64,000 nucleotides of DNA from NCBI GenBank assembly GCA_964394445.1, contig CAYMXO010000001.1:62001-126000 (forward strand), read 5' to 3'. The translations under genes and the position numbers were made by a program. The notes beneath the pieces were generated by a model that was not told the origin of the DNA, did no database searches, and saw nothing but the letters and a program-made list of their open reading frames with translations. This DNA is from Thiopseudomonas sp964394445 (lineage in GTDB: Bacteria; Pseudomonadota; Gammaproteobacteria; Pseudomonadales; Pseudomonadaceae). Below are positions 58,584-64,000 of this stretch, in pieces. Position 1 is the stretch's first letter. The number at the start of each line of letters is the position of its first letter.

Positions 58584-60281
58584 TCATTCTTCTTCGCTGA
58601 CCCGCTTTAATCGATATGCCAGTGCCGGGCGTGTCAGCCCCAGAAGACGTGCCGCAGCTGCGATATTGCCATCAGCCTTGGCCATGGCCTGATTGATCAG
58701 GGCCTTCTCCAGCTTGTTCAGGCAAATGCCGTCATCCAGTATGCTTTCAGCCAGTTTATTCAGGGCAAGCGACCCCACATCGACTTCTTCCAGCATGCCT
58801 GAAACCTGGTTGAGGGTTCGCAGGCTGGAATTACTGCCTGGCAGCTCGTTCCAGCTGCCATTGAACAATGTCAGCTCAGTAATATAGTTGTTATTGTCAG
58901 TTAGAATAATGCCCCGTTCCACGGCATTTTCCAGCTCACGGATGTTGCCCGGCCAGTCATGTCCATGCATGGCAGCCATGGCACGGTCGGTAAAACCAAG
59001 CGTGACCTTGTGATAGCGGGTTTCAAAACGCTTGCGGAAGTATTCAGCCAGCAGGCCAATATCGTTTTTACGCTCACGCAGCGGTGGCAACAGCACCATG
59101 TAAGCGTTAATCCGGTAAAACAGATCCTTGCGGAAACGCCCTTCATTGACTGCTTGCCCAAGATCTTCGTTGGTGGCGGCGACAATCCTTACGTCCACTT
59201 CGCGGGTTTGCTGGTCACCCACCCGTTCCAGCTCACCCTCCTGGATCACACGCAACAAGGCTGCCTGGGCACGTGGCGACAACTCCACCACTTCGTCCAG
59301 AAAGATGGTGCCACCATGAGACCGTTCGAAACGTCCAAGGCGCGACTGAGCAGCGCCAGTAAAGGCTCCCCTCTCTACTCCAAACAGCTCTGACTCAATC
59401 AGCTCGGCCGGAATAGCAGCACAGTTAACCGCGACAAAGGGGCCGTTTTTTCGCGGGCTCAGGTCATGGATGCGCCTTGCCAGCATCTCTTTGCCGGTAC
59501 CGGTTTCGCCAATCAGCAGCATCGTAACTTCGGAAGCAGCGCCCCGGTCAATCATTTGTACTGCATGGGTAAACGATGGCGCCTCGCCAAGAGCTCCCAG
59601 CCGGCTCTCGGAATAGCCAAGGCTTTGCTCAAGATCTGCAATCCGTGACTGCAACTCGTAAAGCTCATCAATCAATGGCGCAGCACGAAAATGCTGGCTA
59701 AATTCTTCATGATCAGGCCACTCACTCGCCAGCTTGCCCACAATCATGCATTGCTGGTCGCCCTGACCACAGCAACTGACCTCACGGTACTGTACTTCCT
59801 GACCAATAAAGTGACTGGTATAAGCGCAAGCGTAGCCCAACAGCACCCAACAAGCTGGCTCTTCAAGCTGGCCCAGAGTGGTTCGGCAAATTTCCACTTC
59901 CCAGGAGTCAACCCATTCAAACTCGGCATAAAAATCACTGGTATCAGCATTCCAGCGTAATTCTCGCGGAATCACTTTAACCATGCCGCGCAGGTGATGT
60001 AGTTGCGGGCCCAGTAAAAAAAGCTGATCCCAAGTCGCATCCGGCTCCAACTTGCGTGCCAGCGCTGCATCTGACAGACCCATGTGATAGCCCAGACGCA
60101 TGAAGAAGCTCTTTCCCCGCTCCATGCCCATGGTGTCAATGATTTCGCTACGAAAAGCGGCCAGCCCGCCGAGACTCATCAATACGGTACGCTGCTCCGC
60201 CAGCCAGACTTTGCCCTCTTCCGGCTGAAAACGAAGCTTTTTTAATAAATGTTTGAAATCCAGAAACTCGAGATTCGCCAC
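58584..60281 (-). CDS. dmpR: DmpR/MopR-type phenol-responsive sigma-54 activator
   Basis: The 565-residue regulator has an XylR-type ligand domain (1-100), a V4R domain with the zinc ligands Cys144, Glu167, Cys170 and Cys178, an AAA+ domain with Walker A GETGTGKE (258-265), the sigma-54 loop GAFTGA (305-310) and Walker B IFLDE (326-330), and a C-terminal Fis-type HTH. Spacing of these residues equals that of MopR, and the phenol-contacting His and Trp are at 95 and 123. It should activate the dmp promoter from a site 14 kb away on the map. It is read away from SphA-type gene's end and into the amidase. Confidence 0.92.
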   Translation of the reverse strand: MANLEFLDFKHLLKKLRFQPEEGKVWLAEQRTVLMSLGGLAAFRSEIIDTMGMERGKSFFMRLGYHMGLSDAALARKLEPDATWDQLFLLGPQLHHLRGMVKVIPRELRWNADTSDFYAEFEWVDSWEVEICRTTLGQLEEPACWVLLGYACAYTSHFIGQEVQYREVSCCGQGDQQCMIVGKLASEWPDHEEFSQHFRAAPLIDELYELQSRIADLEQSLGYSESRLGALGEAPSFTHAVQMIDRGAASEVTMLLIGETGTGKEMLARRIHDLSPRKNGPFVAVNCAAIPAELIESELFGVERGAFTGAAQSRLGRFERSHGGTIFLDEVVELSPRAQAALLRVIQEGELERVGDQQTREVDVRIVAATNEDLGQAVNEGRFRKDLFYRINAYMVLLPPLRERKNDIGLLAEYFRKRFETRYHKVTLGFTDRAMAAMHGHDWPGNIRELENAVERGIILTDNNNYITELTLFNGSWNELPGSNSSLRTLNQVSGMLEEVDVGSLALNKLAESILDDGICLNKLEKALINQAMAKADGNIAAAARLLGLTRPALAYRLKRVSEEE

Positions 60282-60543
60282 GACAGCACGACCTTAAAGA
60301 GATATTCACAAAATTTGCAGCTTGCTTAGCCAACGTCACCGCCTAGCCATCTGATGAAGACCGATGGGGCTGGCAAGCACGTCATGGCAGCACAAGAACA
60401 AACCGTTTTCGCCCTTGCGCCAACGGTATTTGTCACCCACTGTATGACAGATTGCCTGCCGGCGTTAGCCGGCCATTAGCCTTCATACGTAGACATTGGC
60501 ACTATGGTCAAATGTCTGGATACCTGAAACCGGTATCGGTGAA

Positions 60544-60568
60544 CAAACAGGGGGGCAAGCCCCCTGTC
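60544..60568 (-). terminator. Rho-independent terminator after SphA-like gene
   Basis: On the minus strand ACAGGGGG, a short loop and CCCCCTGT are followed by TTTGTTC, 13 nt after the stop. The stem is strong and the T-run modest. The remaining gap 60282-60543 upstream of the regulator holds its promoter region but no gene. Confidence 0.75.
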
Positions 60569-60580
60569 ACACGTGGTGGG

Positions 60581-61516
60581 TTAAAACGGAGTAACCAGTT
60601 TAAACATAACCTTGTCACCGCCAAAGCGGTTACGCACCTTGGTTTCGTGATTCCATTGTGCGCTGATCATCATGCCTGCATTGGTCGTGTAGCTGACAGT
60701 CGGCCCATAGGCAAACACTTGTCCCTTGCGACCACTGGACCATGGACCGGCAGCCGATGATAGTTTGTGACCATCAACTTTGTCGTTGGTAGTTTGCTTC
60801 AGATAGTAGCCGGATACGCCAATACCCCACTGGCCGATATGTTTACCCAGCAGGTAGTCCATATGGAATTCCTGGCCGGATTTATAATCAAGCTTTTTCG
60901 ATGCAGGGTCAGGCCGGAAATCCTTGTTTTTAGTCTTGATGTTGTACATGAACTTGGCCGAGGCTTCCCAGCCGCCACTGTTCAGCCAGGTTGCTGCCAC
61001 CAGTGGCTCAAAGCTCCAGTAGTTGGTTCCAATACTGCGCCGAGGATCCCGGGAATCATAGTCTCCAGTAGGCAGGTTGATATCAAGACCGGCCAGCCAG
61101 TGCAAATTTCCACTATGCCAGCCCAGCACAAAGGGGCTAAAGGTAATATCACCCATGGCAGTGCGCGACTTCGAACCACCCATATCCAGCTTTTGGTGCA
61201 CAACTGGCACGATTACGTGCCAGGCATAGTCACCTCCCAAAATCTTTTTGTCAGTGACACCAACATAACGCTGTGCGGTAAACCAGGCGTTCACCTTGGC
61301 TCCCTTGACCTTCTTGCCGCTACCGTCACGCAGCTTGCCGCCGTAATGGCCAGTGTAGTTGATGAAATAGTCACCCGCTGGTGGCAATGCGCCAGCCATC
61401 CAGGTTTCAGCGCCGTTGGGGTACTGGTCACCACCCTCCTTTGCCAACACCATGCCCGAAGCTGTCAGCCCGATAACAGCACAGCCCACCAAAGACTTCA
61501 TATAACGTTTTGTCAT
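60581..61516 (-). CDS. SphA/phenol meta-pathway outer-membrane protein
   Basis: The 311-residue protein has a signal peptide ending in VLAKEGG (about residue 26) and a beta-rich remainder with alternating aromatic residues (PPAGDYFINYTGHYGGKL, HWLAGLDINLPTGDYDS, SIGTNYWSFEPLVAATWL), typical of the Phenol_MetA_deg family. Members lie near aromatic degradation genes and are taken as outer-membrane channels for hydrophobic substrates. Function here is inferred. It is read leftwards towards the regulator. Confidence 0.85.
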   Translation of the reverse strand: MTKRYMKSLVGCAVIGLTASGMVLAKEGGDQYPNGAETWMAGALPPAGDYFINYTGHYGGKLRDGSGKKVKGAKVNAWFTAQRYVGVTDKKILGGDYAWHVIVPVVHQKLDMGGSKSRTAMGDITFSPFVLGWHSGNLHWLAGLDINLPTGDYDSRDPRRSIGTNYWSFEPLVAATWLNSGGWEASAKFMYNIKTKNKDFRPDPASKKLDYKSGQEFHMDYLLGKHIGQWGIGVSGYYLKQTTNDKVDGHKLSSAAGPWSSGRKGQVFAYGPTVSYTTNAGMMISAQWNHETKVRNRFGGDKVMFKLVTPF

Positions 61517-61597
61517 GTCTCTACTCCAGATTTTTCATCTTTTATTGTTGTTGTCCGGCAGTATAGTTTTCTGCCTGTCTGGGTAACGATTGCACCA

Positions 61598-61629
61598 ACA
61601 AAAAGCCCGGTGCACAAACCGCCCCGGGC
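61598..61629 (-). terminator. Minus-strand Rho-independent terminator
   Basis: GCCCGG and CCGGGC (61624-61629 and 61605-61610 read leftwards) enclose a 13-nt loop and run into TTTTTGTT. It would stop leftward transcripts from the nlpC/zapE genes before the SphA-like gene. Between 61630 and 61921 I see no gene, only a palindrome. Confidence 0.7.
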
Positions 61630-61737
61630 AATGGGTCAGCAAGTTGTATACCGAACTGTCCAAACAAGGTAAAGAGGCGACTAAAGTCGGCAACCGGTGA
61701 CCAGTTAGACGTGCTTTAAGGGCAAATTCCGCTTTGT

Positions 61738-61753
61738 AACCCGGATCCGGGTT
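61738..61753. repeat. 16-bp perfect palindrome
   Basis: AACCCGGATCCGGGTT reads the same on both strands without a loop. It lies in the 405-nt gap between the SphA-like gene and nlpC-like gene. It could be a dimeric-regulator operator or chance. No second copy was seen. Confidence 0.4.
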
Positions 61754-61921
61754 GTGGTGATAAAGAGAAGCATCAGCAAATAATCAGGCTTGCAGCAAAA
61801 ATGAATCAAATGCTTAATGCATGGCCTGGCAAATCATACTGAACAGCAGGGAGCCGAAAGCCGCACATCACGGACTGGTGTGGCGGCCAAAGCGGAACTG
61901 GGCTGTTTGTTTAGCAGCAGC

Positions 61922-62500
61922 TTACAAGACAACCAGCTGTTGCTCGGGAAGATAGCGTTTGGCCTGCAGGTAGGCCTTGCTCCAGTAAGGACTGTTCAAG
62001 CTGTCAATACGCACCCTGCCCCCGGTCGACGGAGCATGCACAAAGCGATCGTCACCGACATAGATACCGGCGTGGTTAACGTTGCGTGCGCCGTTGGTGG
62101 CAAAAAACACGATATCACCGGTGCGCAAACGGCCACGCTCGATCACCGGTGCATTGACCTTGATCATCTCGCTCGTGCTGCGCGGCAACTTGATGTTCAT
62201 CGAATGGTTGAACACATAGCCAATAAGACCGCTGCAGTCGAAACCGGTTTGCGGTGAACTGCCGCCCCAGCGATAAGGTGTGCCGATCTGGGCCATGGCG
62301 CGCAACAAGACGTCATCGGCCATTTGCGAGCGGCTGATCAGCCTGTCCATTTCATCTTCCACGGCCGGTGCTACGGGCGCTACCAGCTGCTGTGGCTGAT
62401 GTTTTCCTGCTGAAAACTGACTGTCCGCCTGTTGCTGTGAAGCACAGGCAGCCGTCAGCAACAGCGTAGATATGATTGAAATGCGTCCTGACCAATGCAT
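61922..62500 (-). CDS. NlpC/P60 lipoprotein endopeptidase
   Basis: The 192-residue protein has a lipobox TAAC with Cys19, a short linker and an NlpC/P60 domain with catalytic Cys in GFDCSGLIGY, His in NHAGIYVGDDRF and a second His in FVHAPS. Such lipoproteins cut peptidoglycan stem peptides, as in the E. coli Spr/MepS type. It follows zapE by 15 nt. Confidence 0.9.
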   Translation of the reverse strand: MHWSGRISIISTLLLTAACASQQQADSQFSAGKHQPQQLVAPVAPAVEDEMDRLISRSQMADDVLLRAMAQIGTPYRWGGSSPQTGFDCSGLIGYVFNHSMNIKLPRSTSEMIKVNAPVIERGRLRTGDIVFFATNGARNVNHAGIYVGDDRFVHAPSTGGRVRIDSLNSPYWSKAYLQAKRYLPEQQLVVL

Positions 62501-62515
62501 AGTCTTGTCTTCTTT

Positions 62516-63664
62516 TTATCGTGATACAAACGGCCTGGCAAAGTTGTCATGCTGCATTGCCAACAGCCGGCTATATGTCCTGCGAAAGGCAAATGACAAA
62601 TAACCCTGTGTATAAAGTTCGTTCAAAGGCACTTGCGCCTCAATATGAACCGGAACTTTACCTTCATAGCACTCATCAATCAAGGCAATGAAACGCCGCA
62701 CTGCATCATCATTGGGGGCCAGTGCAGGCAATACCCTGTCACCCGCCAACACCCGGCTGGCGGCATCTTCAGTGCCACGAGCGATTTTTGCCGTTTGTTG
62801 CTCACCACTCAATGGTGGCACTGCACCCAACAGCAAAATATCAAATCTGTGACACAGTTCGATATAGTCCTCGGCGGAAAAGGGCTGTCCACATAGCGGG
62901 TCAAAGTCACACCAGAGCACCCGCCCCGCCTGTCCCCTTGCCTGCAGGCTGCGGTTGTTCAGTTGTATCGCACCTGCACGTCCTGCAACGCCGGTTATTT
63001 GTTCAAACACGCGCGGTAGCAACTCCGGCTGCCCGGGCGGACAGTGCAAATAACGCGGCAGCTCCGTTATCGATTGCAGACCATGCAAGCGGTGATCTTG
63101 CTGGCCATCAACAGCCACGACCTGCATATGTTGCTTGATGGCGGCGATCGCCGGCAGTAACCGTTCGCGGTTAAAACCGTCAGGGTAAAGCTCGTCCGGT
63201 GGCTGGTTGGATGTCATGAAGATTGCCAGCCCCCGCTTGAACAGTGCCTGCATCAGGGGTCCAAGCAGCATGGCATCGGCAATATCACTGATAAAGAACT
63301 CGTCGAAACACAACACCCTGATATCGGCTGTCAGCTCGTCGGCGATCCGTTCCAGCGGCGCTGCCGTGCCGGTAAGCTGGTGTAAACGCCGGTGCAAATC
63401 ACGCATGAAATGATGAAAATGCTGCCTGCGCCCTGCCACCGGCAAGCTCGCATAGAAATTATCCATCAGCCAGGTTTTTCCACGCCCGACCGGCCCCCAC
63501 AGATAAATTCCGCTACCGGCATGGCGACCGTCACACAACGCCTGGTAACTGGCTTGCAACCGTTCTACGGCATGCTGCTGCGCCGGATCTCCCACAAAGC
63601 CCTGCTCAAGCGCCTGCGCATACCACTGTCGGGGGGACTTGTTGTATTTTGCATTACCACTCAT
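62516..63664 (-). CDS. zapE: ZapE, AFG1-like cell-division ATPase
   Basis: The 382-residue ATPase has the Walker A GPVGRGKTWLMD near residue 71, Walker B LCFDEFFISDIADAM and FxTSNQPPDELYPDGFNRERLLP as in ZapE. ZapE acts at the Z ring during stress-related constriction in E. coli. ATG 63664 (MSGNAKYNKSPRQWY) is preferred over an upstream frame extension. Confidence 0.93.
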   Translation of the reverse strand: MSGNAKYNKSPRQWYAQALEQGFVGDPAQQHAVERLQASYQALCDGRHAGSGIYLWGPVGRGKTWLMDNFYASLPVAGRRQHFHHFMRDLHRRLHQLTGTAAPLERIADELTADIRVLCFDEFFISDIADAMLLGPLMQALFKRGLAIFMTSNQPPDELYPDGFNRERLLPAIAAIKQHMQVVAVDGQQDHRLHGLQSITELPRYLHCPPGQPELLPRVFEQITGVAGRAGAIQLNNRSLQARGQAGRVLWCDFDPLCGQPFSAEDYIELCHRFDILLLGAVPPLSGEQQTAKIARGTEDAASRVLAGDRVLPALAPNDDAVRRFIALIDECYEGKVPVHIEAQVPLNELYTQGYLSFAFRRTYSRLLAMQHDNFARPFVSR

Positions 63665-63947
63665 GCCTGCTACCTGTATCCTTGTTAAACAAACGCACAA
63701 CCCGTCCCGCGCTGCGCTCCAATAAAATTTAAACCCGCATCTGCTGAACGGTATTCCATGTTAGATCAGGTTCCGGCAACACAGCGGAAGGTCGACTTTA
63801 TTCTTTAGTTGTGCAGCCCGCAAACCGCTGCAATTTCCTGCAAATTAAAATACACTCTGATGCCGCACGGGGCTGCAATGATTTCCGCTACCGGTCATGA
63901 AGCCGGGCAGCACCCCCGTTTTCCCAGCAGTTGCCAGCGAGACGATA

Positions 63948-64000
63948 ATGAACAGCACAACCAGCTTTGCTGCCATGCCAGATGAACAAGGTTATTTCGG
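63948..64000 (+). CDS. Start of a rightward gene, possibly trpB (cut by window edge)
   Basis: Seventeen codons are visible, reading MNSTTSFAAMPDEQGYF. The PDEQGYFG-type segment resembles the N-terminus of the tryptophan synthase beta chain, which usually continues with FGGRFVAET. With so few residues the call is weak. The 283-nt region before it (63665-63947) has no other gene. Confidence 0.35.
   Translation, partial: MNSTTSFAAMPDEQGYF

Noticed and set aside
60315..60332. TGGC...TGC sequence before the DmpR-like gene resembling a sigma-54 promoter
   Set aside because: The GG and GC are 11 nt apart instead of 10, a spacing known to abolish sigma-54 recognition.
1..64000. CRISPR arrays, insertion sequences, prophage or a defence island
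   Set aside because: No regularly spaced repeats, transposase, integrase, nuclease-helicase cluster or toxin-antitoxin pair was found by reading both strands.

Overview
The window is a chromosomal segment of a gammaproteobacterium close to Pseudomonas (Pseudomonadaceae or a near relative such as Halopseudomonas). The placement rests on protein content and gene order: an AmrZ-type regulator, PsrA beside nagZ and a methylthioinosine phosphorylase, a CpxR-CpxP-CpxA-like run after yciB-yciI, a PhoP nearly identical in plan to the Pseudomonas one, a MASE2/CyaB-type adenylate cyclase, and an Mrp antiporter with fused A and B subunits. I saw no transposase, integrase, phage block or CRISPR array. 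The species is not determined.

Layout. 0-5 kb: end of the tus sulfur-relay operon, a TrpD2-like protein, amrZ, an OmpA-like lipoprotein, pdxH and slyB. 4.7-10.4 kb: a six-gene Na+(K+)/H+ antiporter operon. 10.5-17.5 kb: an Fsr-type exporter, selD-mnmH (tRNA selenation), a PAS protein, a BI-1/YccA protein, tRNA-Ser(UGA), an unlisted 59-residue membrane protein and glutathione reductase. 17.7-22.6 kb: a copper chaperone, the rnm-yciO-scpA-scpB operon, and yciB-yciI. 22.6-34.3 kb: regulation and envelope genes (Cpx-like system, nitroreductase, cyaB, MTIP, nagZ, L,D-transpeptidase, psrA, HDOD protein, sprT, phoPQ). 34.5-41.5 kb: flagellar export and switch operon fliK-L-M-N-O-P-Q-R-flhB, read leftwards from a good sigma-54 promoter. 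41.6-44 kb: ttcA and a ketopantoate-reductase-like gene.

The metabolic centrepiece is 44.1-61.5 kb. A complete 15-gene dmp-type operon (dmpKLMNOPQBCDEFGHI) encodes multicomponent phenol hydroxylase and the whole catechol meta-cleavage pathway to pyruvate and acetyl-CoA. It is preceded by a textbook -24/-12 promoter, an IHF-like site and two UAS-like inverted repeats 30 bp apart. The matching DmpR/MopR-type activator is not beside this promoter as in Pseudomonas dmp systems. It lies 14 kb away past the far end of the operon, on the opposite strand, with an amidase and an ABM-domain membrane protein downstream of it, and next to a SphA-type outer-membrane protein of the phenol meta-pathway family. 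The sensor residues known to bind phenol and zinc in MopR are conserved.

The right end carries an NlpC/P60 lipoprotein, zapE and the first codons of a rightward gene that may be trpB. Most of the window is well-known biology. I found no convincing undescribed system. The items most worth checking are the rearranged regulator-amidase-ABM operon, a foreign-looking codon patch inside dmpN, the His/Lys-rich tail of the CpxP-like protein, and several promoter and operator predictions.
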